DNA of 64,000 nucleotides, taken from contig NZ_PVNO01000026.1 of the NCBI RefSeq assembly GCF_002993325.1, forward strand, positions 124,001 through 188,000, read 5' to 3'. Position numbers and translations under genes: made by a program. Positions 52,676-62,813 of the stretch are shown piece by piece (the stretch's first letter is position 1; the number at the start of each line of letters is the position of its first letter). The notes under the pieces are model-generated. The model made no database searches, was not told where the DNA came from, and worked only from the letters and a program-made list of their open reading frames with translations. The stretch comes from Alteromonas gracilis (GTDB lineage: Bacteria > Pseudomonadota > Gammaproteobacteria > Enterobacterales > Alteromonadaceae).

Positions 52676-53731
52676 TTAGTCAGCGTCAAGAGACGACCAG
52701 TTAATTGCATTAATTCGGCGCTCGGCAATATAAAATAACGTATCGCCCGGATTCAACGTAGCATCTAATGATGGGTTTACGACCATTTCTTTTACCAAAC
52801 CATTGGGCGCATAGCCGATAAATATGGCGTCGTGCTTACGTTTCAAGTTAACAAACAATTTGGCTACGGAAATCGCTGAACAACTTTGCGGAATTTTGAC
52901 AGAAAATTGCGCTTGCCCCTCATCAATACTTAATAAGTCGTGATGAAGCATACTTGAGCCTGGATCGAAGGCTGCTTTGACCAGCATTTCAATAGCAACA
53001 CTGGGGGTACACTCCACTTTTGGGCAGTGGTCTTGCAGAAGGCTGACCAAGCTATCATCATTAAAATAAGCAACTTGATGGGCGTCCGGATTACGTTTGG
53101 TGCAGTAAAGCGCGGTGGTCATAGTGACATCATCTTGAGGGTTATCAATAAGAATGGTTCGGGCAGTGCCAACACAGGCGCGGTCCATGTCCTCGTCTTT
53201 ATTGAATGAGTCGACTTTCACGAACTCAATAACGCCTGGCATTGGGTTAGTAATATCGGCTTTTACACACAACACAATGTCTGGGCGCTCCGCCATGGCG
53301 TCACGCTCTTTAAGGATCAAATCGAGAAGCAACATGGTACGCTGCTCATTCCATCCAATTACCAAGATATGGTTATTCAGCATTAAGCTATTCATACCCA
53401 ACAATCCTTTCTTCCACGTTAATGAAACCCAAGCTGCAATTCGACCAATAACCATGGCGAAGATACTTAAACCAAGCGGTATGACGTAAAGCGCTACAAT
53501 TAATTTTCCGGCTGGTGTGACAGGAGACAAGTCGCCATAGCCTACCGTTGAGGCGGTTACCGCTAGCCAGTAGACAAAGTCGGTATTGGCAATGAGATCG
53601 TTTTCGTTAGCAGCGTACAGCAGCCAGTAACTTGTTACTGCGTAAAAAGCAGTGGCACCAACTATGGTGTACCAACGTGATTCTGCAAAATATTGCAGCA
53701 TGATTTTTCGCAGTTTTATCCATGGAGACAT
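52676..53731 (-). CDS. Potassium channel-like protein with RCK/TrkA_N domain
   Basis: A 351-residue membrane channel protein. Two membrane helices flank the pore loop with the selectivity filter TVGYGDLSP (residues 62-70): helix 1 about 23-41, pore about 52-66, helix 2 about 76-96. A cytoplasmic Rossmann-like RCK/TrkA_N domain follows (LVIGWNEQRTMLLLDLI; TILIDNPQDDVTMTTAL) and a C-terminal beta domain. It is inserted between the yjfJ- and yjfK-like genes. The gene starts 149 bp after the yjfJ-like stop, with a terminator hairpin between. It should gate K+ in response to a nucleotide or voltage cue. Confidence 0.9.
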   Translation of the reverse strand: MSPWIKLRKIMLQYFAESRWYTIVGATAFYAVTSYWLLYAANENDLIANTDFVYWLAVTASTVGYGDLSPVTPAGKLIVALYVIPLGLSIFAMVIGRIAAWVSLTWKKGLLGMNSLMLNNHILVIGWNEQRTMLLLDLILKERDAMAERPDIVLCVKADITNPMPGVIEFVKVDSFNKDEDMDRACVGTARTILIDNPQDDVTMTTALYCTKRNPDAHQVAYFNDDSLVSLLQDHCPKVECTPSVAIEMLVKAAFDPGSSMLHHDLLSIDEGQAQFSVKIPQSCSAISVAKLFVNLKRKHDAIFIGYAPNGLVKEMVVNPSLDATLNPGDTLFYIAERRINAINWSSLDAD

Positions 53732-53845
53732 AAAAGAAACAGCCCTTGTTATGCGTGCCCTTACTCTGCCTTGAAGTGCTTGATTTGTCTAGGTTAGGTT
53801 ATCACCATAAGGTGAGTTTAACTGTATGATTTTGTAACAAGAATT

Positions 53846-53873
53846 AAAAATGGGAGCGTTAAAGCTCCCATTT
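53846..53873 (-). terminator. Terminator hairpin between yjfJ-like and channel genes
   Basis: AAATGGGAGC (53848-53857) pairs with GCTCCCATTT (53864-53873) around GTTAAA; on the minus strand a short T-run follows (A-run 53846-53850). It would divide the yjf cluster into a promoter-proximal IJ unit and a channel-K-L-M-C unit, or let a fraction of transcripts through. Confidence 0.75.
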
Positions 53874-53880
53874 CACATAG

Positions 53881-54561
53881 TTACTTGCCAAGAATTCGCG
53901 CTAGCTCGTCATCAGCTGAGGTTTTACTGCCTTTAATACCCGCTTCGGCTAGGCGCTTTTCAAGATCGCTGCTCGACTCTTCGCTAGCCAGTTCTTCCGC
54001 CGCTTGTAGTTCAGCATTGCGCATCTTTTGCTTATCCTGAATGCGAGACAATGACTCTGTTGCCGTCTTCATTTTGCTATTCGCACCCATGTGGCGTGAA
54101 GATACAGCAACTTGTGCTTTCTGAACGCTTTCAGTGGCCTTTACCATATCAACCTGTTGTTCAAGTCGACGCAAATTTGCTTTAGCCTGCTGAATATTAT
54201 GTGCAAGTTGCTTTTCTGACTGCTTAAACTGGTCAAGGTAAGCCTGCTCTTGCTCGCGTTCTTCTTTCAGCTCAGCCACTTTCTGCGCGCAGTCTAGCGC
54301 AAGCTGACGGTCGCTATCAATCGCCTTGCGAGCGTGCTCTTCATACTCCGCAATCGACGAATTAAAGCTATCGACTTTCTGTTGAGAAAGCTTACACTTC
54401 GCCAAAATTTGCGTACGTGCATGATCTGACTTGCGCAATTCTTCTTTGGCTTCTCTGATTTCTTGCTCCAGAATTCGAATAGCCTGACTATCTGCAACAG
54501 ACTGAGCAGCTTCGGTAGCACCACCTTTTACTGCAGTAATAAGTTTTTTCCACACTGACAT
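53881..54561 (-). CDS. yjfJ: PspA/IM30-family protein (YjfJ-like)
   Basis: A 226-residue protein made almost entirely of coiled-coil helices with the PspA/IM30 N-terminal pattern (MSVWKKLITAVKGGATEAAQSVADSQAIRILEQEIREAKEEL). No signal or membrane segment is present. PspA proteins bind stressed membranes as large rings. The C-terminal segment (about 190-226, ASEESSSDLEKRLAEAGIKG) is the usual acidic tail. It lies 24 bp after the DUF2170 gene, the order of E. coli yjfI-yjfJ. Confidence 0.9.
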   Translation of the reverse strand: MSVWKKLITAVKGGATEAAQSVADSQAIRILEQEIREAKEELRKSDHARTQILAKCKLSQQKVDSFNSSIAEYEEHARKAIDSDRQLALDCAQKVAELKEEREQEQAYLDQFKQSEKQLAHNIQQAKANLRRLEQQVDMVKATESVQKAQVAVSSRHMGANSKMKTATESLSRIQDKQKMRNAELQAAEELASEESSSDLEKRLAEAGIKGSKTSADDELARILGK

Positions 54562-54585
54562 TCGCTTCTCCTTAAGAAGTAAATT

Positions 54586-54975
54586 TTAGTTAAGGTGTGT
54601 TTCGTAAGCATCTAAGAACGATGCAACATTCTGAAACAGGGTTTCAACTTCAATAACAATACTTTCGGCTTTCGACTGGGCACTTAGTGCACCAAAGGCG
54701 GTGTAGTATTCTTCGCCACCAATGTTTGAAATGCCTACTGTGGTAAGAGGAAATACCATATGGGTAGACAGAATTTCATGGTCTAACGCAGGTTTATCTT
54801 TCACATCAGAAGCAGCAAACAAGAGGCTTTCTACTAAAATCTGCTCTCCGCTGATAGCAAGCCATGCATCAATGCCGTCTTGATTAGCAATAAGCAGGCA
54901 GTTCTCCTCACGTGTTACCACGAAGTCATCGTGCTCTTTTAATAAGCTCTCGATGCTCTCCAGTTCCCAGCTCAT
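54586..54975 (-). CDS. yjfI: DUF2170 protein (YjfI-like)
   Basis: A 129-residue soluble protein matching YjfI (DUF2170). It has alternating strands and helices (FVVTREENCLLIANQDGIDAWLAISGEQILVESLLFAA) and ends in a helix (ESIVIEVETLFQNVASFLDAYETHLN). Its partner is the PspA-like protein encoded 24 bp downstream. It is the first gene of the cluster and diverges from the DUF6471-like gene across 272 bp. The function is unknown. Confidence 0.87.
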   Translation of the reverse strand: MSWELESIESLLKEHDDFVVTREENCLLIANQDGIDAWLAISGEQILVESLLFAASDVKDKPALDHEILSTHMVFPLTTVGISNIGGEEYYTAFGALSAQSKAESIVIEVETLFQNVASFLDAYETHLN

Positions 54976-55134
54976 ACCTTTCTCCTTTAATTATTGAAGC
55001 GATAATTTTGAAAATGAATGTCGTGTGTGTGGCGCTAACCTGATTGCGCTTCTTTACTTAGTAAATAGACCAATCAAAGGTTGTGACACCCGCTTTACTG
55101 TACCGACTATTTTCACTCTCGCCAATATCTTGAC

Positions 55135-55162
55135 TTGCAGTGTAGACGCATTATGCCATAAT
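55135..55162 (+). promoter_or_regulatory. Possible promoter of the DUF6471-like gene
   Basis: TTGCAG at 55135-55140 and CATAAT at 55157-55162 are separated by 16 bp, a moderate sigma-70 match. It would leave a leader of about 80 nt before the TTG start. This is weak evidence. Confidence 0.25.
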
Positions 55163-55247
55163 CGTCAATATTAAATACGTGCTTTAAGTGTAAAAAAGTG
55201 TGTTTTTGTAAAATATATATCACAAATGTGTGGTTTTGGAGGCCATC

Positions 55248-55514
55248 TTGACGACGATAAAAGCTAAAAATGCGTGGAGACAAACGGTGGCTAGAGTAGT
55301 GAAGTCTGAAATGTCGGTTCGGGGCGTAAAGTATCAAGCATTAAGCCAAAGGCTTGAGGAAATTGGGGTTGAGCAAAGTGCAGACAATCTTAGAAACAAG
55401 GTGAACAAAGGTATAATGGGTGCAGATTTGCTGTTACAAATTTTGTACGTGTTGAAAGCACGTCCATTAGATGCTGCACTTTTAGAAGAAATCTTAACTG
55501 ACCTTGAGCGCTAA
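55248..55514 (+). CDS. Small DUF6471-like protein, possible DNA-binding regulator
   Basis: An 88-residue protein. I place the start at TTG 55248 because GGAGG at 55238-55242 lies five bases before it; a GTG 18 bases earlier is in frame but has no such site. The pattern AWRQTVARVVKSEMSVRGVKYQALSQRLEEIGVEQSADNLRNKVNKGIMGADLLLQILYVL resembles DUF6471 proteins, small helical units with a helix-turn-helix-like layout of unknown role. It is divergent from the yjf-like cluster, so it could be its regulator; that is inference from position. It ends the region before a 429-bp gap. Confidence 0.75.
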   Translation: MTTIKAKNAWRQTVARVVKSEMSVRGVKYQALSQRLEEIGVEQSADNLRNKVNKGIMGADLLLQILYVLKARPLDAALLEEILTDLER

Positions 55515-55632
55515 AACGCGTAAAATGCGAGAATATCGTTGGGCCGTAGAGGTTCGATTGGTACAGAGCCTGATTTATAACCAGATTTATAATATGAAAG
55601 CGGGGATGAGATATCGGCATTGCAGTGCGGAT

Positions 55633-55659
55633 AAAAAAATACCCAGCAAATGCTGGGTA
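55633..55659 (-). terminator. Orphan minus-strand terminator
   Basis: TACCCAGC (55640-55647) pairs with GCTGGGTA (55652-55659) around AAAT; an additional A-T pair next to the loop is too close to form. On the minus strand the stem is followed by a seven-base T-run (A-run 55633-55639). No T-run exists on the plus side, so the orientation is minus. The transcript it would end must start between about 55660 and 55940. Confidence 0.7.
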
Positions 55660-55875
55660 CAAATAATAAGGAATGTTACGGGAGAACATCATCACTATTT
55701 TCGTATCTTAATTGTTTAAGGTTTTAGAAGCTATCACTGTATGCCGTATTTGTGTATTTCTTTTTATAAATAGTTATTGAAAGTAATACTAAATAATTTA
55801 ACTTTCTAAAAAATAATGTTTTTTTTGCGTGCTTTCAGCCCCTTGTTCAGGCGTTGTCGCCATTATATTAGAGAA

Positions 55876-55884
55876 TGGTATAAA
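55876..55884 (+). promoter_or_regulatory. Candidate extended -10 promoter of queA
   Basis: TGGTATAAA at 55876-55884 has the TG-n extension before a TATAAA -10 box; the -35 region is poor. Transcription near 55891 would leave a leader of about 53 nt before the queA ATG. Confidence 0.4.
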
Positions 55885-55943
55885 CTTAACGATACTTAAA
55901 ATTGCACCTTGGCTTAACATTAACACCTAATATTGTTGTAACT

Positions 55944-56990
55944 ATGAAACTATCAGATTTTAGCTTTGAGCTACCCGAAAAACTTATCGCCAAATATCCC
56001 ACTCAACAGCGTACAGCTAGTCGCTTATTACACCTAAACGGCAAAAGCGGAAGCGTAGAACACACCATGTTTGCTGACATGCTGAAATTTGTAGAGCCTG
56101 GCGATTTGCTAGTTTTTAACAATACACGCGTGATCCCAGCGCGTCTGCTGGGTAAGAAAGAAACAGGTGGCCAAGTAGAGGTGCTCATAGAGCGTATTAC
56201 GTCTGACCACACTGCGCTTGCCCATGTGCGTGCCAGTAAAGCGCCCAAACCGGGTTCAAAACTTATTTTAGAAGAAAAGGTGAATGTAACGGTCACCGGT
56301 AGGGACGATGCATTATTTATTCTGCAATTTGACCACGATGAAACTGTGCTGTCGTTGCTAGAAGCTCATGGCCACATGCCACTCCCACCTTACATCGACC
56401 GCCCGGATGAAAACTCAGACAAAGAGCGTTATCAAACGGTTTACAATGAAAAGCCAGGTGCAGTGGCTGCCCCCACGGCCGGGCTGCATTTTGATGAAGC
56501 TATTCTAGCTGCGTTAAAAGAGAAAGGTGTGAATTTGGCGTTTGTGACGTTGCATGTTGGTGCAGGGACGTTTCAGCCAGTGCGTGTTGATAACATCCAA
56601 GAACATAAAATGCATGCAGAATTCGCGGAAGTACCGCAAGATGTAGTAGATGCTGTGCTTGAAACAAAAGCCAACGGCAAACGAGTCATTGCGGTAGGTA
56701 CTACATCAGTGCGTTCCTTAGAATCAGCCGCTAAAGCGTGCGTTGATCGCAAACATAAAGACGTTATCGCGCCATTTAACGAAGATACTGAAATTTTTAT
56801 CTACCCTGGTTTTGAATTTAAGGTGGTGGACGCCATGTTCACTAACTTTCACCTACCAGAATCCACGCTAATGATGCTGATTAGCGCGTTTGCAGGCAAA
56901 GACAATGTGATGAATGCCTATCAAGAAGCCATAGAAAAAGAATATCGATTCTTTAGCTATGGTGATTCAATGTTCATTGAGCGCGCCTGA
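55944..56990 (+). CDS. queA: S-adenosylmethionine:tRNA ribosyltransferase-isomerase QueA
   Basis: A 348-residue enzyme of queuosine synthesis that adds the cyclopentene ring precursor to preQ1 in tRNA. The sequence begins [20 protein letters not shown], and family segments include [59 protein letters not shown] and [20 protein letters not shown] use the ATG at 55944, where family homology starts, rather than a GTG/ATG-like codon 42 bases earlier. It is the first gene of the queA-tgt-yajC-secD-secF set found in many gammaproteobacteria. Confidence 0.97.
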   Translation: MKLSDFSFELPEKLIAKYPTQQRTASRLLHLNGKSGSVEHTMFADMLKFVEPGDLLVFNNTRVIPARLLGKKETGGQVEVLIERITSDHTALAHVRASKAPKPGSKLILEEKVNVTVTGRDDALFILQFDHDETVLSLLEAHGHMPLPPYIDRPDENSDKERYQTVYNEKPGAVAAPTAGLHFDEAILAALKEKGVNLAFVTLHVGAGTFQPVRVDNIQEHKMHAEFAEVPQDVVDAVLETKANGKRVIAVGTTSVRSLESAAKACVDRKHKDVIAPFNEDTEIFIYPGFEFKVVDAMFTNFHLPESTLMMLISAFAGKDNVMNAYQEAIEKEYRFFSYGDSMFIERA

Positions 56991-57069
56991 AAAAATAGGC
57001 GTTTAATTGCCTCGTACTCGTTTAGTTACAGATAAACATAGATACGGGGCATGATCTCAGCCAAATTAC

Positions 57070-58250
<1,181 letters not shown>

Positions 58251-58274
58251 CAACGATAATATTTGGGGAATTTT

Positions 58275-58610
58275 ATGAGCCTATTTATCTCTAACGCTTA
58301 CGCACAGTCTGCTGGTGCGCCGCAAGGTGGCGGTATGGAAATGATCATCATGCTAGCTGTATTCGGTTTAATTTTTTACTTCTTGCTTTACCGCCCACAG
58401 GCTAAGCGCGTAAAAGAGCATAAAAACCTAGTATCTTCACTTAGCAAAGGCGATGAAGTGCTCACACAAGGTGGTTTGGTAGGAAAAATCACTAAAGTGT
58501 CAGAAGAAAAAGACTTCATTGAAGTTGCACTAAATGAATCAAACAACATTGTTGTTCAGAAGTCTTCAGTAACTGCTGTGCTGCCAAAAGGCACAATGAA
58601 GTCACTGTAA
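58275..58610 (+). CDS. yajC: Preprotein translocase subunit YajC
   Basis: A 111-residue small membrane protein that associates with SecDF. The single membrane helix is at about residues 21-40 (MEMIIMLAVFGLIFYFLLYRPQAKR), preceded by an Ala/Gly-rich N-terminus and followed by a basic KRVKEHKNLV segment and a beta-barrel-like cytoplasmic tail. The start is the ATG at 58275 with GGGGAA upstream; a TTG 12 bases earlier is less likely. It lies between tgt and secD, the standard order. Confidence 0.95.
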   Translation: MSLFISNAYAQSAGAPQGGGMEMIIMLAVFGLIFYFLLYRPQAKRVKEHKNLVSSLSKGDEVLTQGGLVGKITKVSEEKDFIEVALNESNNIVVQKSSVTAVLPKGTMKSL

Positions 58611-58626
58611 GTAACAACCGCCGGGG

Positions 58627-58646
58627 CCGGGACGCTTCCCGGTTTT
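58627..58646 (+). terminator. GC-rich hairpin between yajC and secD
   Basis: CCGGGA (58627-58632) pairs with TCCCGG (58637-58642) around CGCT, then TTTT. It lies just before the secD Shine-Dalgarno and could attenuate transcription or act as an mRNA-stabilising stem. A short T-run makes full termination doubtful. Confidence 0.35.
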
Positions 58647-58665
58647 GGCACGAAAGGATTATCCA

Positions 58666-60510
58666 GTGCTAAACAAAAACTCCATATGGAAGGTATTGAG
58701 TGTACTCATTGTTGTTGCAATGTGCGCACTCTATGCACTTCCTAATATTTATGGCGAAGATCACGCCGTACAAATCTCAGCAGGCCGTGATGCTGTAGTT
58801 ACAAACGCTACAGTTGAGCAAGTAAAAGCGGCCCTTGCCGAAAAGAATATTTCACCCAAGCGCGTTGAGTTTGAAAACGACCAAATTTTAGTTCGTGTTT
58901 CTGACTCAGATACGCAGCTTGTTGCTCGCGAAACCCTTGAAAAAGTACTTGGCGATGACTACTACGTTGCCATGAACCTAGCGCCAGACACACCAGAGTG
59001 GCTTGAAGGGCTAGGTGGTTCGCCAATGAAGCTTGGCCTTGACCTTCGCGGTGGCGTTCACTTCCTAATGGAAGTAGATATGTCAGAAGTTATCACTAAG
59101 TCGCTTGAAGATGCAGAGAGTGGTTTCCGTACCTCACTGCGTGAAGAAGGTATTCGCTATCGCGGCGTAAAGCAGGTTGATGATCATATCGACATTACTT
59201 TTCGTGATGAAGAGACCCTCGATAAGGCTGAATTCTTCCTACGCAATCAAAGCCGTGATCTTACCTTCAATCAAATCGATGACCTAACCCTTCGCGCTGT
59301 TTTCGCTGAAAGTAAACTACAGGAAATCCGCGACAACGCGGTTAAGCAAAACATCACCATTATTCGCAATCGTGTGAACCAACTTGGTGTGGCAGAGCCG
59401 CTTGTTCAAAAACAAGGTGCAGAGCGCATTGTGGTTCAGCTACCAGGTATTCAAGATACCGCTCGTGCAAAAGAAATTCTAAACGCAACAGCGACGCTAG
59501 AATTTCGCATGGTTGACCAGAAAAACGATATTCGCGACGCATTGAATGGTCGTGTACCTCCTGGTTCTCAGGTTATCGAAGACCAACAAGGTATTCCTCA
59601 GCTACTTGAAAAGCGTATTATGCTTACTGGTAGCCATATTATAGATGCAAACAGTGGGGTAGATGAGTACGGTCTTCCAAACGTGAATATTTCACTGGAC
59701 TCCGAAGGCGGTAACAAGATGTCTCGCTCGACCCGAGGCAATATTGGTAAGCCAATGGCGACTGTATTCATTGAATACAAATCCACAGGTGAGAGAAACA
59801 AAGACGGCAAGTTAATCTTTGAGAAAGAAGAACAGGTTATCTCTGTTGCAACTATTCGTGCCCAGCTAGGCAGTAAGTTTCAAATTACTGGCCTTGACTC
59901 TCCGAAAGAAGCACGGGACCTAGCGTTATTACTTCGCGCAGGTGCATTGATTGCGCCAATTCAAATTGTTGAAGAACGCACTGTAGGGCCAAGCTTAGGT
60001 AAGGAAAACATTGAGCTAGGTATGCAGGCCATTGTTTATGGTTTAGCGGCAGTGCTTGTTTTCATGTTGATTTACTACAAAGCATTTGGCGTTGTGGCGA
60101 ACATCGCTCTTATTACCAATTTGGTAATGATTGTTGGCATTATGTCGATGATTCCAGGCGCAACGCTAACATTACCAGGTATGGCGGGTATTGTTCTAAC
60201 CGTTGGTATGGCAGTAGATGCGAACGTGCTTATTTATGAACGTATCCGAGAAGAGCTTCGCGACGGGCGTAGTCCACAGCAAGCTATCCATCACGGCTAC
60301 GACAGTGCATTCTCAACCATCTTGGATGCGAATATAACTACTTTCATTGCTGGTCTTATCCTGTTTGCGGTAGGTACCGGCCCAATTAAAGGCTTCTCTA
60401 TTACGCTAATGATTGGTATCGCAACTTCAATGTTTACCGCTATTTTGGTTACTCGCGTTGTTGTTAACGCAGTATGGGGCGGCAAACGTGTAGAGAAATT
60501 AGCGATTTAA
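58666..60510 (+). CDS. secD: Protein translocase subunit SecD
   Basis: A 614-residue inner-membrane protein. An N-terminal helix (about 7-25, then [10 protein letters not shown]) is followed by a large periplasmic region (about 26-445) with the P1 base and head, and six membrane helices at the C-terminus. The signature [16 protein letters not shown] is at about 122-137. GTG at 58666 is used: AAGGA lies seven bases upstream and E. coli SecD also begins MLN; an earlier TTG would add seven residues. SecD uses the proton motive force with SecF (10 bp downstream) to finish export through SecYEG. It closely matches the standard family length (615). Confidence 0.97.
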   Translation: MLNKNSIWKVLSVLIVVAMCALYALPNIYGEDHAVQISAGRDAVVTNATVEQVKAALAEKNISPKRVEFENDQILVRVSDSDTQLVARETLEKVLGDDYYVAMNLAPDTPEWLEGLGGSPMKLGLDLRGGVHFLMEVDMSEVITKSLEDAESGFRTSLREEGIRYRGVKQVDDHIDITFRDEETLDKAEFFLRNQSRDLTFNQIDDLTLRAVFAESKLQEIRDNAVKQNITIIRNRVNQLGVAEPLVQKQGAERIVVQLPGIQDTARAKEILNATATLEFRMVDQKNDIRDALNGRVPPGSQVIEDQQGIPQLLEKRIMLTGSHIIDANSGVDEYGLPNVNISLDSEGGNKMSRSTRGNIGKPMATVFIEYKSTGERNKDGKLIFEKEEQVISVATIRAQLGSKFQITGLDSPKEARDLALLLRAGALIAPIQIVEERTVGPSLGKENIELGMQAIVYGLAAVLVFMLIYYKAFGVVANIALITNLVMIVGIMSMIPGATLTLPGMAGIVLTVGMAVDANVLIYERIREELRDGRSPQQAIHHGYDSAFSTILDANITTFIAGLILFAVGTGPIKGFSITLMIGIATSMFTAILVTRVVVNAVWGGKRVEKLAI

Positions 60511-60520
60511 GGAGCGTAAA

Positions 60521-61462
60521 ATGCAGTTATTAAAATTATCCGAAACCGTTAATTTCATGCGCCTTCGCATTCCTGCGATGGTACTATCGACACTTCTCAT
60601 TATTGGCTCATTTGTTTCTCTTGGAGTGAACAGCCTTAATTGGGGTCTAGATTTTACTGGCGGTACGCTTATTGAAGTGGGCTATGAAGATTCAGCTGAT
60701 CTAGAGGCGATTCGCCTTCAGCTCAACGAATCTAATTTCGAAGATGCTATAGTGCAGAATTTTGGCAGCAGCCAAGATGTACTAATCCGCATTGCTCCTC
60801 GTGATGGCGTTAAAGCCGTTACTATTGGCGAGCAGGTGCTTGCAGCACTACGTGCTGACGGTACTGCGGTTGATATGCGTCGTATCGAATTCGTAGGTCC
60901 AAACGTAGGCGAAGAGTTAACAGAGCAGGGCGGTCTTGCAATGCTAGTCGCACTGTTATGTATCCTCGTTTATGTCGCGATGCGTTTTGAATGGCGATTT
61001 GCTCTAGGGTCAGTATCGGCGCTAGCGCACGACGTTATACTTACGCTGGGTTTATTTTCAGTACTTCAAATTGAATTTGACCTCACAGTACTGGCGGCGG
61101 TGCTTGCGGTGATTGGTTATTCACTTAACGATACCATTGTTGTGTGTGATCGTATTCGTGAGAACTTCCGCAAAATCCGTAAAGGTGAGCCAGTTGAGAT
61201 TATCAACATCTCACTAACGCAAACCCTTAACCGTACTATCATCACCTCACTAACCACGGTGTTAGTATTGGTTGCCTTGTTCTATAAAGGTGGTGCGCTT
61301 ATTCATGGTTTCGCCACTGCGTTGTTATTCGGTGTAGTAGTAGGTACTTACTCGTCAGTTTATATTGCGAGTTCAGTAGCACTTGCTTTAGGTATTAGTA
61401 AAGAAGACCTAATGCCACCACAAGTGGAAAAAGAAGGCGCAGATTTAGATCCTATGCCTTAA
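60521..61462 (+). CDS. secF: Protein translocase subunit SecF
   Basis: A 313-residue six-helix membrane protein that pairs with SecD. The N-terminal helix is about 15-36, the conserved GLDFTGGTLIEVGY at about 45-58 begins a small periplasmic domain, and the remaining five helices follow (about 140-300, with IGYSLNDTIVVCDRIRENF near 198-216). The start follows secD by 10 bp with GGAG upstream. The length is normal, with a short acidic tail (QVEKEGADLDPMP). A strong terminator follows. Confidence 0.97.
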   Translation: MQLLKLSETVNFMRLRIPAMVLSTLLIIGSFVSLGVNSLNWGLDFTGGTLIEVGYEDSADLEAIRLQLNESNFEDAIVQNFGSSQDVLIRIAPRDGVKAVTIGEQVLAALRADGTAVDMRRIEFVGPNVGEELTEQGGLAMLVALLCILVYVAMRFEWRFALGSVSALAHDVILTLGLFSVLQIEFDLTVLAAVLAVIGYSLNDTIVVCDRIRENFRKIRKGEPVEIINISLTQTLNRTIITSLTTVLVLVALFYKGGALIHGFATALLFGVVVGTYSSVYIASSVALALGISKEDLMPPQVEKEGADLDPMP

Positions 61463-61489
61463 GATTTGAGGTCGATAGCATTTAAATTC

Positions 61490-61519
61490 AAAAACCGCAT
61501 CCAGTGATGCGGTTTTTTT
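61490..61519 (+). terminator. Rho-independent terminator of the sec operon
   Basis: AAAAACCGCATC (61490-61501) pairs with GATGCGGTTTTT (61506-61517) around CAGT and is followed by a T-run. It is 28 bp after secF. Confidence 0.92.
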
Positions 61520-61611
61520 GTAGGTATTGGTATATCAGGTTTTCACGGCGGATTCATCGCTCAATTTTATTAGTAGCTAATAAAGGCTATAGGTTACCGC
61601 TCAACGCTTAC

Positions 61612-61639
61612 AAAAAAGGCGCTGTATAAAAGCGCCTTT
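61612..61639 (-). terminator. Rho-independent terminator of suhB
   Basis: AAAGGCGCT (61615-61623) pairs with AGCGCCTTT (61631-61639); on the minus strand the A-run 61612-61617 gives a T-run. It lies about 38 bp past the suhB stop. Confidence 0.88.
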
Positions 61640-61677
61640 GTTTACTAATCTCATTTTCTTACGTGCTTAAAAGCGAA

Positions 61678-62454
61678 TTACTTAAGGTGTTTAACCAAAC
61701 CTTGAACTACTTTTGCACTTCCAGCAACAATTTCGCCTTTATGCAGTGGGTCATTGTTACCTTTAAAGTCGGTTACCAAACCGCCCGCTTCACGAACAAT
61801 CAGTTCACCTGCTGCGATATCCCAAGATTTGATCCCGCGCTCCCAGTAACCGTCGTGACGACCAGCAGCTACATAAGCAAGGTCTAGCGCTGCGCTGCCT
61901 GCGCGGCGAATATCGCCCACTTCATGGAAAATTTTGTTAAGGCTAAGTGCGTATTCACCGAATGCAGACTTGTTTTTGAATGGAAGACCAGTAGCAATGA
62001 TGGTTTCTGAAAGGTCACGAGGCTTAGAAGCGCGAATACGGTAACCATTCAGCTGTGCGCCCTGTCCACGGCTAGCGGTGAACAATTCACTGCGGATAGG
62101 GTCGAATACAACGGCTTGATCTAAACGGCCTTTGTGAAGAAGTGCAATTGAAACGGCAAAATGAGGGATGCCTTTCACGAAATTGGTGGTGCCATCTAAT
62201 GGATCGATAATCCACTGATAATCTGTCTCTTTACCATGAACCTCACCAGACTCTTCACCGAGGAAGCAATGTTCTGGGTATGACTGCTGAATTTTATAGA
62301 TAATCGCTTGTTCTGCTTCTTTATCAACTTGTGTCACGAAGTCGTTTAAGCCTTTCGACTCTGTTGCTACTTCGTTATGTTTTTCAAAACCGCGAACAAT
62401 AACTGTTCCAGCCGCACGCGCAGCGCGCACCGCAATATTCAGCATAGGATGCAT
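61678..62454 (-). CDS. suhB: Inositol-1-monophosphatase (SuhB)
   Basis: A 258-residue Mg-dependent phosphatase, also a partner of rRNA antitermination complexes in E. coli. The FIG/IMPase motifs are QWIIDPLDGTTNFVKGIPHF (Asp ligands) and WDIAAGELIVREAGG near 210-224. I use the ATG at 62454 (MHPMLNIAVRAARAAGTVI), the family start, and not the earlier in-frame codon that would add 40 residues. The gene is divergent from trmJ across 359 bp, as in E. coli. Confidence 0.96.
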   Translation of the reverse strand: MHPMLNIAVRAARAAGTVIVRGFEKHNEVATESKGLNDFVTQVDKEAEQAIIYKIQQSYPEHCFLGEESGEVHGKETDYQWIIDPLDGTTNFVKGIPHFAVSIALLHKGRLDQAVVFDPIRSELFTASRGQGAQLNGYRIRASKPRDLSETIIATGLPFKNKSAFGEYALSLNKIFHEVGDIRRAGSAALDLAYVAAGRHDGYWERGIKSWDIAAGELIVREAGGLVTDFKGNNDPLHKGEIVAGSAKVVQGLVKHLK

Positions 62455-62813
62455 AGATAAACCACCAATTGTAAAAGACCAATGAAACAATCCAGCTGTA
62501 TAAAAAATAGCTAGTTGTTTTCGAAAACGGGCGGAGTCTACCAGAATCAGTGAGCGATGCAAATGAAATCCCACAAGAGAGTGTTAATCAAAAAAGTAAG
62601 CCTGGATTAGATGACGAATACAGAAAAGCAAGAAGCGGCTGCGTTACAGAACTTTAAAAGGGACTGGCATAGACATCCAATTCGTTAGTCTGGAGACAGC
62701 TCTGAATAGCCATCTATACTGCCGCTGTGTTAAACTTGCGTAATTGAAGCTAGTTAGGTGATGCGAAATAGGTAAGTGTCATCTTTTAAAGAAAGTACGT
62801 AGGTATTGCAGGC
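62455..62813. other. Divergent suhB/trmJ control region
   Basis: This 359-bp gap carries the promoters of suhB and trmJ. I see no gene, hairpin with a T-run, or confident -35/-10 pair in it; a TTTTCGAAAA palindrome lies near the suhB start (about 62518-62527). Confidence 0.5.

Larger units (their letters stand above)
55515..55943. other. 429-bp gap with an orphan minus-strand terminator and queA leader
   Basis: It contains the hairpin at 55633-55659, oriented to stop transcription on the minus strand although no annotated minus-strand gene lies to its right, and an extended -10 site (55876-55884) likely used by queA. A weak plus-strand frame follows the previous gene but shows no family pattern. 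Confidence 0.5.

Noticed and set aside
55504..55719. Short plus-strand frame after the DUF6471-like gene
   Set aside because: It overlaps the previous stop, spans the orphan terminator stem and shows no recognisable domain.
58646..58660. TTGGCACG before secD resembling a sigma-54 -24 element
   Set aside because: No GC at the -12 position with correct spacing; it is simply the sequence before the secD start.
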